Part shown: piece by piece, positions 23,103 through 34,413 of the stretch | How the letters are laid out: each line of letters begins with the position of its first letter | How positions within the stretch are numbered: the first letter of the stretch is position 1 | NCBI RefSeq assembly: GCF_019175385.1 | Contig: NC_083339.1 | Coordinates: 84,246,120-84,310,119, forward strand | Reading direction: 5' to 3' | Source: Lycium barbarum | Taxonomy: Eukaryota; Streptophyta; Magnoliopsida; Solanales; Solanaceae | Length of the DNA stretch: 64,000 bases | Program-made: the position numbers and the translations under genes | The notes under the pieces: model-generated | What the model saw: only the letters and a program-made list of their open reading frames with translations | Databases searched by the model: none | Told to the model about the DNA's origin: nothing

Positions 23103-23150
23103 GCATGTGCCCCTCACATGCTAGTAGCTCTCTCTCTATATATATATAAG
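23103..23150 (+). promoter_or_regulatory. T LTR core promoter: GCATGTG/CACATGC palindrome and TATA box
   Basis: A perfect 7-bp inverted repeat GCATGTG-CCCCT-CACATGC (23103-23121) lies about 16 bp upstream of a TATATATATATAAG run. It contains CATGTG E-box-type motifs in both orientations. All five LTR copies have it. Confidence 0.6.
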
Positions 23151-24324
23151 GGAGTTCATCTTTTAATTCAAGGAAAAATGGAGAGAAAGAGAGGTCATGG
23201 CCAAAGGGGCAAAAATTTAGCCCCTTGAAGTAGTGATCAAAAAAATTATTTCTTCCACTTTTCCTACCTAATGGGAGGTCCTCTACAACATGGAGTGAGT
23301 ATTGAAGCAAGTAGAAGGCTTGTTGGTGTCATATGCCAACCCTAAACCAAGTGGGAAGTTGAAGGAAAAGGTAAGGTTTCATCTCCTTTTGTGTGTTGTG
23401 GATGGTTTATATATGTTGTTCTATAGAAAAATGGATGGAAAACGTAAAATCATGCAAGTAGTAATGTGGCCGTGTGATGTGTTGCATGTTGGCCGAATAT
23501 ATGTGTGGTGTTGGATTGAAATGATGAATTAATTTTATTTAGCAATTTGATTGTTGTTGTTGTGTGGGCTCTATGATGAAAATGAAGGTTTAAGGATTTA
23601 AATTGAAGTGGGAATTGTTTGTAGGTTGTTGGAGAAGATAATGTAATTTCCATATAGTTCTTGTGATATTGTGGTTAATGTTATCAATGTGTGGGATGTT
23701 GATGTAGTTTATAAATTTGGAAGAAAGATATGTGTTGCCATTGTTTTTGTTGAGTTTGGAAGATTGCAAGTTGGGTTGTTGTGATTAAATTTGAAAGAAG
23801 GAATTAAGTTGTTATTGTTTTTGTTGGAATTTGGAAGGTGTTGGATGGAGTAGTATGTTGATTGAATCGTTTTGAAAGTTATTGAATTGAATTGAATTGA
23901 ATTGAATTGATTATTGAAGTGTTGCTAGAATAATTGCTAGTATTGTTGTTGGTTTGGTCGAGTTGAATTCTCGGGTTTGTTGTTGTTGATTTGGAGTCGA
24001 GCCGTATTCTCGGGGTTGGTATATTTACAGGGGAGATGCTGCCAAAATTCCGGCAGAAAATAAGTGAATTTATTTGAAAAGTTGAGACCAGTGAATAGCA
24101 ATGGATTTAATGATTATATGAATTCTTTTGTATGTAGATTAACGAGTTTGGACAAATAAGCATAACTAGTTGATCCTGGCACAGGTATGTGAGGCTTACC
24201 CTTTCTTTCTTTTGGCATGTCCTAGAGCCAAGTAAGGTATGATATTGATATGTACCTTGGGGTTATTCCATTCTGTGATTCCGAGTCTGCTTATGATTCG
24301 TTTGTCCTCCCTAATTTAAGTATC

Positions 24325-24665
24325 TAATAATTCTGATAGGCGAATTCTGATTTAAGCATTCTGATATAAGCATTCTGGTCTAGGTATGTTGATATAAATA
24401 TTCTGATATAAATATTCTGATGTAAGTATTGGACACGAGCGTTCTGATATGAGAAATTCTGATACAAGTATTTTGGACTATGTATTCTGATTTGAGTATT
24501 CCGATACAAGTACTCCGATACGAGTAATCTGATATGAGTATTCCTAACTTTGATATAAGTATTCTCACAAAAGTGTTCCGATATAAGTACTCTGATAGAA
24601 ATATTCTGATAAAAGTATTCTGACATAAGTTTTCTGTTATGAGTTATATGTTACGGATATTCTGA
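24325..24665. repeat. Degenerate TATTCTGATATAAG repeats in T LTR1
   Basis: About 20 imperfect copies of a unit of roughly 15 bp based on GTATTCTGATA. It is present in long LTRs only (also about 32955-33295 and 42205-42545). Its right end is one breakpoint of the deletion that made the short LTRs. Confidence 0.85.
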
Positions 24666-25476
24666 TAGTACGTTCGATTAATCCATTGAGTCTTGGTTAT
24701 GTGCATTTAGTTTCTCACTACTCTGCTCGTGCATATGTCATGACTTCCTTCGCCGAGTCCCGGGCCGGTTTGTATCGTGCGTACGGTTCCCAAGTTCCTC
24801 GCCTGAGGGCCGGGCGCCGTAAATGAATTCCGAAGTATGATGTGTTACGAAGTATGATGTGTTTGGTTCGCTGAACCGCCTATATGTATATGTACATTCG
24901 GATATTATGATGTGTGTCGGAGACAGGAGCAAATCTTCTGGAGTATGATGTGTGTGGCGCCTAAGGCTGGGAGGCGACCACGTTTTCCCCGGGTCCTGTA
25001 AAGGACCGGATACCGTTCTTGGCATGCATGGTCTGTGTTCCAGTAAGCTATTTCTACTATTTTGTATATCGTACATACGATCTGTATATCTGAGTCTGAT
25101 TATGATCCCGTCTATTATACTTCTGTACTTTTGAGTCTGATTCTGATTCCGTCTGTTATACTTCTGTACTTTTGATTCTGATTATGATTCTGTTTACTGT
25201 ATTTCTTGCCTTACATATTCCGTACTGACCCCCTTTCTTCGGGGGCTGCGTTTCATGCCACGCAGGTACACCCAGATGATCAGAAGACTTGGCTAGGAGG
25301 TTTCAGCGGAACAGGCGATCTCCACCTTTCTCCGGAGTGTCGCCGAGTCTGAGTATACATATGTTGCGATTTCTGATTTTTGTTAGAGACTTTGCTGACA
25401 GAGTCGTGGGTACAGAGAGTCAGTTCGTAAGCAGCTTTATATGTCTACAGATTCTGTTCTGTCTGGTCTGAGATCT

Positions 25477-27210
25477 GAGTCGTTATTTATATTTGCTGTG
25501 TACAGGGGGATGGTATAAGAGAAACGAGGTCTGATGGGGGATTCAGAAAATTGACAAGTAATTTTGTTACAAATCGTTATGCAAAAGTGGTGAGTAGGAA
25601 ATTCGAACGGACTTATATCTGGACATTTATGAAGTAAAGGTAGCGAAGGTGTATCTGTTACCATCAGGAATCTGGGAACCTAGGATGAAAAGTAGTTACA
25701 CACGAAAGTGAAAAGAAAACACTGAGGGTCGAAAAGGGTAAAATGGTAATTGTGGAAGGAAAGACGTGTCACAAGGGTGCTTCGGGATCTGTAAGGCCTT
25801 GACTAGTCTCAAATTACGTAATAAAGGTCGTGTGTGGAAGTGGACGCGAAAATATCAGCATTAAGGCACCGGATTTCAGCAAAGTTTCAAGGTTAAGCGT
25901 GCTCAGATGGGAGCAATCCTAGGACGGGTGACCCCCTGGGATGTTTACAAGGAAATTCTACATATTCTGACATAAAAGACAAATGAAAAACAAGAATAGT
26001 CTAAGTAAAACTATAGTATATGGGACGACTGGAAACCTCAGGAAGACACGTAGAACGATGCAGATTAACACAATGAAGAGACAAAGAGTGCGTCACAGCT
26101 CAGGAATTAGGAAGGGCTTGAATAGCGTTCGGAGATATTTTGTGGGTTAGTCGAAAGTAGGAAATATATATAGGTATATGTGAATGTGTGGGATATTCCA
26201 TATATGATGGCATCGATGGCGTGTATGCCCTAGCAACTGGAAATATGGTAAAGAACGGCATTGATCGCTTAAGGGTACCGAAGTTCGAGGGACGGCAAGA
26301 GTAAATGGTACAAGTGTGGCAAAGTAAGATGTTATTATTTTACTATAGGTTGAGATTGGAAGTTCTAGTATAATGGTGTTTGAAGAAGAAAGAGAGTGAG
26401 TAGATAGGAAACAGAGAGATCGGAATATTGGAAGAAGGTTTGAGAACCAATGTCGATAAGTGAGGATAAAGGAATAGTGACTGGGATAGGGGGATACGAA
26501 GTAAGAAAAAGAATGCTTAGGTCTGTAATAATGTTAAGATGAGAGATTTATAAAAGAATAAGTATGTGGCTATGTTAATGTACGAGAAGGATTCTGTGCT
26601 GAGGACAAGAGTAGTGGAACGCCGAAGAAAAATGTTTGTACAGCTACAGCACAAACGCGCAGTTAAAGAAGAATCACGGGTAGGTGGGCCAAGCAAGTAA
26701 AAGGACGAGTTGTGGATGGATATGTATAGGAAATATGGACAAAACGACGACATAAACAGAAAGCAAAGGAATAATGTAGGATAAAAAGTTTCGATATACT
26801 GTGTATAGAGTTGGAAAGAAAGACAAGGAATGAAGTATAATAAAAAAAAACGAGAGTACTCGGAGATTGTGACGTATGAGGAACCCCTTAAAAAGGGGGG
26901 GAGAGCATATTATGTTAAACTTAAAAAGGGAATCGCGACAATTGGTGGTCTGGGAATTTTTGAAAGAAAGAAAGAAATAAGAGAGGCCACCGGATAATAG
27001 TTCATAGACCATTAATTGTATGGAATATGAGAATATATGCTATGAAGTTATATGAATCAGCAACGTGAAGCGGTGCTCGGTTATATTTGTAAAAGAACTC
27101 ACACCGGATAGTCGACAGAGGATGACTACAAACGAACCCTCCTGAAGTATCATGACACCCCATAAGGATAGTTGAACATCCGAGGACGAATGTTCTAAAG
27201 GGGGGGAGGA
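25477..27210 (+). mobile_element. T interior 1 (5' part deleted)
   Basis: Non-coding, purine-rich interior lacking the primer-binding site and leader. It holds a 5S-like segment (25842-25951) and ends in the polypurine tract CTAAAGGGGGGGAGGA. It alone keeps CGAATGTTCTAAAG before the tract; the other three interiors have CGAATTTTCTAAAG. I see no protein motif on either strand. Confidence 0.9.
25842..25951 (+). other. 5S rRNA-derived segment in T interior 1
   Basis: Begins GGACGCGAAAATATCAGCA, contains GTTAAGCGTGCT (box A region) and TAGGACGGGTGACC (box C region), and aligns without gaps to plant 5S rRNA from about its first base to about base 107. This copy has one extra change in box C (GGACGG instead of GGATGG). 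The comparison uses my knowledge of 5S rRNA, not a search. Confidence 0.8.
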
Positions 27211-29249
27211 TGTTATAGCCCGTATATTGTACGTTTGGAAATTCCAAAGTCGTCGTGGAAAGTTAAGGGCGAGATCATTTTCAAAAATGGTTTTAATGTG
27301 CAAGTTGTTATAAAAACATTTTTTTGACTATTATCAATATGGAAATATTGAGAAAGGTTAAGGGTAAGAAGTGGAATTCGCAAAATGGGCCACGGAAATA
27401 ATGTGGAAGGCTAGGGGCAAAATGGTAATATTGAGGAAAGTCGAGGGGTAAAATGGGAATTTTACAAAAGTTCAAGAAAATTCATGAAAGGGCCATATTG
27501 GCCATGTGAAGAAGAATAAGGGGAAAAGATGACAAAATAAGTCATCTTTTATTTTGAAAAAAAAAAAACTTAAGAAAAAGAAAAGAAAAATCTAGAAAGG
27601 TGTAGAGGAGGGCATGTGCCCCTCACATGCTAGTAGCTCTCTCTCTCTATATATATAAGGGAGTTCATCTTTTAATTCAAGGAAAAATGGAGAGAAAGAC
27701 TTGGAGAAAAAAAAAAGGGAGAGGAGAAAGAGAGGTCACGGCCAAAGGGGCAAAAATTTAGCCCCTTGAAGTAGTGATCAAAAAAATTATTTCTTCCACT
27801 TTTCCTACCTAATGGGAGGTCCTCTACAACATGGAGTGAGTGTTGAAACAAGTAGAAGGCTTGTTGGTGTCATATGCCAACCCTAAACCAAGTGGGAAGT
27901 TGAAGGAAAAGGTAAGGTTTCATCTCCTTTTGTGTGTTGTGGATGGTTTATATATGTTGTTGTATAGAAAAATGGATGGAAAACGTAAAATCATGCAAGT
28001 AGTAATGTGGCCGTGTGATGTGTTGCATGTTGGCCGAATATATGTGTGGTGTTGGATTGAAATGATGAATTAATTTTATTTAGCAATTTGATTGTTGTTG
28101 TTGTGTGGGCTCTATATTCTGATAGTACGTTCGATTAATCCATTGAGTCTTGGTTATGTGCATTTAGTTTCTCACTACTCTGCTCGTGCATATATCATGA
28201 CTTCCTTCGCCGAGTCCCGGGCCGGTTTGTATCGTGCGTACGGTTCCCAAGTTCCTCGCCTGAGGGTCGGGCGCCGTAAATGAATTCCGAAGTATGATGT
28301 GTTACGAAGTATGATGTGTTTGGTTCGCTGAACCACCTATATGTATATGTACATTCAGATATTATGATGTGTGTCGGAGACAGGAGCAAATCTTATGGAG
28401 TATGATGTGTGTGGCGCCTAAGGCTGGGAGGCGACCACGTTTTCCCCGGGTCCTGTAAAGGACCGGATACCGTTCTTGGCATGCATGGTCTGTGTTCCAG
28501 TAAGCTATTTCTACTATTTTGTATATCGTACATACGATCTGTATATCTGAGTCTGATTATGATCCCGTCTGTTATACTTCTGTACTTTTGAGTCTGATTC
28601 TGATTCCGTCTGTTATACTTCTGTACTTTTGATTCTGATTATGATTCTGTTTACTGTATTTCTTGCCTTACATATTCCGTACTGACCCCCTTTCTTCGGG
28701 GGCTGCGTTTCATGCCACGCAGGTACACCCAGATGATCAGAAGACTTGGCTAGGAGGTTTCAGCGGAACTGGCGAGCTCCACCTTTCTCCGGAGTGTCGC
28801 CGAGTCTGAGTATACATATGTTGCGCTTTCTGATTTTTGTTAGAGACTTTGCAGACAGAGTCGTGGGTACAGAGAGTCAGTTCGTAAGCAGCTTTATATG
28901 TCTACAGATTCTGTTCTGTCTGGTCTGAGATCTGTGTCCTAAGCGGCCCTGTTTGCTATGATGGCCTAAACGGCCTATATGTTCGTATATGTGTATATGT
29001 GTATATGTTCAGGCGATGTACATTCCGCCTGCCTACTGGATTTGATACGATATGTCTTATATGTTTGATGCATGTGGCCGCTTAAGACAATGTTTGTTCT
29101 TTGTTTCTATTGGAAGTCTTACTATATGCTTCCTGTGATTTGATCTGTAAATTGAAAAGAGTATGTATGAAATCAGAGTCTGCGGGTTCGCTCGGCTCCG
29201 TATGTGGGGTCGGGTGCCCATCACACCCTAATAAGGTTAGGGTGTGACA
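27211..29249 (+). mobile_element. T LTR2 (short form)
   Basis: 2,039 bp. At about 28116 the sequence passes from GGGCTCTAT directly to ATTCTGATAG, skipping 1,079 bp found in long LTRs. The missing part includes the CTGCCG palindrome, the candidate leader exon and the repeat block. A 2-bp match (AT) at the junction suggests end-joining or template switching. Confidence 0.93.
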
Positions 29250-29310
29250 AAGTGGTATCAGAGAGAGGTCTATCCGTGGGGTTGTCTGCAAAGTCGTGTC
29301 CAGTAGAGTC

Positions 29311-29347
29311 CTGTTTATGGTGTGAAGCCGGCCACATTTATAAACGG
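29311..29347 (+). other. Leader hairpin, T interior 2 (loop hexamer GCCGGC)
   Basis: Outer stem CTGTTTAT/ATAAACGG, inner stem TGTG/CACA, loop AAGCCGGC ending in the self-complementary hexamer GCCGGC. It has the same geometry as the P1 hairpin but a different palindrome. Confidence 0.62.
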
Positions 29348-29933
29348 GAGGCTACGGGGCATTTAGGGATTGTTGACCTTCCTTCTGTCCTAGATCATGC
29401 GACAGAGCCAAGCCATAGGCAATGAAATTTCTTATATAAGCCTTACATACGACGGAAAAGGTAAGTGGCGACATGGAAAGTCACAGGGGTAAGTATTGAC
29501 GTATTTGACCTGCTACCTGGAATTGGCAGTTCGGGATGGCCAAGATGTGATATAGCCGTATGTTCTGTGAGTCGTTATTGATATTTGCTGTGTACAGGGG
29601 GATGGTATAAGAGAAACGAGGTCTGATGGGGGATTCAGAAAATTGACAAGTAATTTTGTTACAAATCGTTATGCAAAAGTGGTGAGTAGGAAATTCGAAC
29701 GGACTTATATCTGGACATTTATGAAGTAAAGGCAGCGAAGGTGTATCTGTTACCATCAGGAATCTGGGAACCTAGGATGAAAAGTAGTTACACACGAAAG
29801 TGAAAAGAAAACACTGAGGGTCGAAAAGGGTAAAATGGTAATTGTGGAAGGAAAGACGTGTCACAAGGGTGCTTCGGGATCTGTAAGGCCTTGACTAGTC
29901 TCAAATTACGTAATAAAGGTCGTGTGTGGAAGT

Positions 29934-30040
29934 GGACGCGAAAATATCAGCATTAAGGCACCGGATTACAGCAAAGTTTCAAGGTTAAGCGTGCTCAGAT
30001 GGGAGCAATCCTAGGATGGGTGACCCCCTGGGATGTTTAC
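29934..30040 (+). other. 5S rRNA-derived segment in T interior 2
   Basis: As in interior 1, with intact GTTAAGCGTGCT and CTAGGATGGGTGACC, in the same orientation as the element. Confidence 0.82.
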
Positions 30041-31301
30041 CAGGAAATTCTACATATTCTGACATAAAAGACAAATGAAAAACCAGAATAGTCTAAGTAA
30101 AACTATAGTATATGGGACGACTGGAAACCTCAGGAAGACACGTAGAACGATGCAGATTAACACAATGAAGAGACAAAGAGTGCGTCACAGCTCAGGAATT
30201 AGGAAGGCCTTGAATAGCGTTCGGAGATATTTTGTGGGTTAGCTGAAAGTAGGAAATATATATAGGTATATGTGAATGTGTGGGATATTCCATATATGAT
30301 GGCATCGATGGCGTGTGTGCCCTAGCAACCGGAAATATGGTAAAGAAAGGCATTGATCGCGTAAGGGTACCGAAGTTCGAGGGACGGCAAGAGTAAATGG
30401 TACAAGTGTGGCAAAGTAAGATGTTATTATTTTACTATAGGTTGAGATTGGAAGTTCTAGTATAATGGTGTTTGAAGAAGAAAGAGAGTGAGTAGATAGG
30501 AAACAGAGAGATCGGAATATTGGAAGAAGGTTTGAGAACCAATGTCGATAAGTGAGGATAAAGGAATAGTGACTGGGATAGGGGGATACGAAGTAAGAAA
30601 AAGAATGCTTAGGTCTGTAATAATGTTAAGATGAGAGATTTATAAAAGAATAAGTATGGGGCTATGTTAATGTACGAGAAGGATTCTGTGCTGAGGACAA
30701 GAGTAGTGGAACGCTGAAGAAAAATGTTTGTACAGCTACAGCACAAACGCGCAGTTAAAGAAGAATCACGGGTAGGTGGGCCAAGCAAGTAAAAGGACGA
30801 GTTGTGGATGGAAATGTATAGGAAATATGGACAAAACGACGACATAAACAGAAAGCAAAGGAAGAATGTAGGATAAAAAGTTTCGATATACTGTGTATAG
30901 AGTTGGAAAGAAAGACAAGGAATGAAGTATAATAAAAAAAACGAGAGTACTCGGAGATTGTGACGTATGAGGAACCCCTTAAAAAGGGGGGGAGAGCATA
31001 TTATGTTAAACTTAAAAAGGGAATCGCGACAATTGGTGGTCTGGGAATTTTTTAAAGAAAGAAAGAAATAAGAGAGGCCACCGGATAATAGTTCATAGAC
31101 CATTAATTGTATGGAATATGAGAATATATGCTATGAAGTTATATGAATCAGCAACGTGAAGCGGTGCTCGGTTATATTTGTAAAAGAACTCACACCGGAT
31201 AGTCGACAGAGGATGACTACAAACGAACCCTCCTGAAGTATCATGACACCCCATAAGGATAGTTGAACATCCGAGGACGAATTTTCTAAAGGGGGGGAGG
31301 A

Positions 31302-34300
31302 TGTTATAGCCCGTATATTGTACGTTTGGAAATTCCAAAGTCGTCGTGGAAAGTTAAGGGCGAGACCATTTTCAAAAATGGTTTTAATGTGCAAGTTGTT
31401 ATAAAAAATTTGTTTTGACTATTATCAGTATGGAAATATTGAGAAAGGTTAAGGGTAAGAAGTGGAATTCGCAAAATGGGCCACGGAAATAATGTGGAAG
31501 GCTAGGGGCAAAATGGTAATATTGAGGAAAGTCGAGGGGTAAAATGGGAATTTTACAAAAGTTCAAGAAAATTCATGAAAGGGCCATATTGGCCATGTGA
31601 AGAAGAATAAGGGGAAAAGATGACAAAATAAGTCATCTTTTATTTTGAAAAAAAAAAAACTTATGAAAAAGAAAAGAAAAATCTAGAAAAGTGTAGAGGA
31701 GGGCATGTGCCCCTCACATGCTAGTAGCTCTCTCTATATATATATATAAGGGAGTTCATCTTTTAATTCAAGGAAAAATGGAGAGAAAGACTTGGAGAAA
31801 AAAAAAAAAGGGAGAGGAGAAAGAGAGGTCACGGCCAAAGGGGCAAATATTTAGCCCCTTGAAGTAGTGATCAAAAAAATTATTTCTTCCACTTTTCCTA
31901 CCTAATGGGAGGTCCTCTACAACATGGAGTGAGTGTTGAAACAAGTAGAAGGCTTGTTGGTGTCATATGCCAACCCTAAACCAAGTGGGAAGTTGAAGGA
32001 AAAGGTAAGGTTTCATCTCCTTTTGTTTGTTGTGGCTGGTTTATATATGTTGTTGTATAGAAAAATGGATGGAAAACGTAAAATCATGCAAGTAGTAATG
32101 TGGCCGTGTGATGTGTTGCATGTTGGCCAAATATATGTGTGGTGTTGGATTGAAATGATGAATTAATTTTATTTAGCAATTTGATTGTTGTTGTTGTGTG
32201 GGCTCTATGATGAAAATGAAGGTTTAAGGAATTAAATTGAAGTGGGAATTGTTTGTAGGTTGTTGGAGAAGATAATGTAATTTCCATATAGTTCTTGTGA
32301 TATTGTGGTTAGTGTTATCAATGTGTGGGATGTTGATGTAGTTTATAAATTTGGAAGAAAGAAATGTGTTGCCATTGTTTTTGTTGAGTTTGGAAGATTG
32401 CAAGTTGGGTTGTTGTGATTAAATTTGAAAGAAGGAATTAAGTTGTTATTGTTTTTGTTGGAATTTGGAAGGTGTTGGATGGAGTAGTATGTTGCTTGAA
32501 TCGTTTTGAAAGTTATTGAATTGAATTGAATTGAATTGATTATTGAAGTGTTGCTAGAATAATTGCTAGTATTGTTGTTGGTTTGGCCGAGTTGAATTCT
32601 CGGGTTTGTTGTTGTTGATTTGGAGTCGAGCCGTATTCTCGGGGTTGGTATATTTACAGGGGAGATGCTGCCGAAATTCCGGCAGAAAATAATCGAATTT
32701 ATTTGAAAAGTTGAGACAAGTGAATAGCAATGGATTTAATGATTATATGAATTCTTTTGTATGTAGATTAACGAGTTTGGACAAATAAGCATAACTAGTT
32801 GATCCTGGCACAGGTATGTGAGGCTTACCCTTTCTTTCTTTTGGCATGTCCTAGAGCCAAGTAAGGTATGATATTGATATGTACCTTGGGGTTATTCCAT
32901 TCTGTGATTCCGAGTCTGCTTATGATTCGTATGTCCTCCCTAATTTAAGTATCTAATAATTCTGATAGGCGAATTCTGATTTAAGTATTCTGATATAAGC
33001 ATTCTGGTCTAGGTATGTTGATATAAATATTCTGATATAAATATTCTGATGTAAGTATTGGACACGAGCGTTCTGATATGAGAAATTCTGATACAAGTAT
33101 TTTGGACTATGTATTCTGATTTGAGTATTCCGATACAAGTACTCCGATACGAGTAATCTGATATGAGTATTCCTAACTTTGATATAAGTATTCTCACAAA
33201 AGTGTTCCGATATAAGTACTCTGATAGAAATATTCTGATAAAAGTATTCTGACATAAGTATTCTGTTATGAGTTATATGTTACGGATATTCTGATAGTAC
33301 GTTCGATTAATCCATTGAGTCTTGGTTATGTGCATTTAGTTTCTCACTACTCTGCTCGTGCATATGTCATGACTTCCTTCGCCGAGTCCCGGGCCGGTTT
33401 GTATCGTGCGCACGGTTCCCAAGTTCCTCGCCTGAGGGCCGGGCGCCGTAAATGAATTCCGAAGTATGATGTGTTACGAAGTATGATGTGTTTGGTTCGC
33501 TGAACCGCCTATATGTATATGTACATTCGGATATTATGATGTGTGTCGGAGACAGGAGCAAATCTTGTGGAGTATGATGTGTGTGGCGCCTAAGGCTGGG
33601 AGGCGACCACGTTTTCCCCGGGTCCTGTAAAGGACCGGATACCGTTCTTGGCATGCATGGTCTGTGTTCCAGTAAGCTATTTCTACTATTTTGTATATCG
33701 TACATACGATCTGTATATCTGAGTCTGATTATGATCCCGTCTGTTATACTTCTGTACTTTTGAGTCTGATTCTGATTCCGTCTGTTATACTTCTGTACTT
33801 TTGATTCTGATTATGATTCTGTTTACTGTATTTCTTGCCTTACATATTCCGTACTGACCCCCTTTCTTCGGGGGCTGCGTTTCATGCCACGCAGGTACAC
33901 CCAGATGATCAGAAGACTTGGCTAGGAGGTTTCAGCGGAACTGGCGATCTCCACCTTTCTCCGGAGTGTCGCCGAGTCTGAGTATACATATGTTGCGCTT
34001 TCTGATTTTTGTTAGAGACTTTGCAGACAGAGTCGTGGGTACAGAGAGTCAGTTCGTAAGCAGCTTTATATGTCTACAGATTCTGTTCTGTCTGGTCTGA
34101 GATCTGTGTCCTAAGCGGCCCTGTTTGCTAGGATGGCCTAAACGGCCTATATGTTCGTATATGTGTATATGTTCAGGCGATGTACATTCCGCCTGCCTAC
34201 TGGATTTGATACGATATGTCTGATATGTTTGATGCATGTGGCCGCTTAAGACAATGTTTGTTCTCTGTTTCTAATGGAAGTCTTACTATATGCTTCCTGT

Positions 34301-34413
34301 GATTTGATCTGTAAATTGAAAAGAGTATGTATGAAATCAGAGTCTGCGGGTTCGCTCGGCTCAGTATGTGGGGTCGGGTGCCCATCACACCCTAATAAGG
34401 TTAGGGTGTGACA
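31302..34413 (+). mobile_element. T LTR3 (long form)
   Basis: A complete 3,112-bp LTR. TATA-like run 31735-31750, donor-like AAG|GTAAGG (exon end 32004), palindrome CTGCCGAAATTCCGGCAG at 32668-32685, candidate 47-nt exon 32767-32813 bounded by ATGTAG and ACAG|GTATGT, and the degenerate repeat block. Confidence 0.94.

Larger units (their letters stand above)
22703..25476 (+). mobile_element. T LTR1 (long form, 3' end deleted)
   Basis: Long-form LTR. It lacks a purine-rich stretch of about 35 bp near 23190 that other copies have, flanked by the repeated word GAGAAAGAG. Its 3' end is missing: sequence jumps from AGATCTG near 25476 straight into the interior, removing what corresponds to 28935-29569 of the next unit (635 bp). 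This includes the LTR end, primer-binding site and leader hairpin. A TATA-like run lies at 23137-23150, donor-like AAG|GTAAGG has its exon end at 23370, and the candidate exon is 24138-24184. Confidence 0.92.
29250..31301 (+). mobile_element. T interior 2
   Basis: A full 2.05-kb interior: primer-binding site TGGTATCAGAG at 29253, leader hairpin 29311-29347, 5S-like segment 29934-30040, polypurine tract ending 31301. No gag or pol motif on either strand. The PPT hairpin stem is broken by CGAATTTT. Confidence 0.92.

Noticed and set aside
23308..23532. A reading frame of about 77 residues conserved in all five T LTRs (also 27840, 31933, 37099, 41184)
   Set aside because: The copies are near-identical DNA, so conservation of the frame is not independent evidence. 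It spans the donor-like AAG|GTAAGG, has no recognisable domain and sits in a leader-like region.
24324..24626. A minus-strand frame of 100 residues with repeated YQN/IRI words, also at 32953 and 42204
   Set aside because: It is a translation of the degenerate TATTCTGATA repeat in long T LTRs, with no codon-level constraint visible.
29934..30040. Functional 5S rRNA gene
   Set aside because: The match is imperfect, the 3' end diverges before the last part of 5S rRNA, no T-run terminator follows, and it lies inside a retrotransposon interior.
30609..31103. A minus-strand frame of 164 residues in T interior 2
   Set aside because: It is antisense to a purine-rich interior. Other interiors break the frame with single-base indels, and there is no domain.
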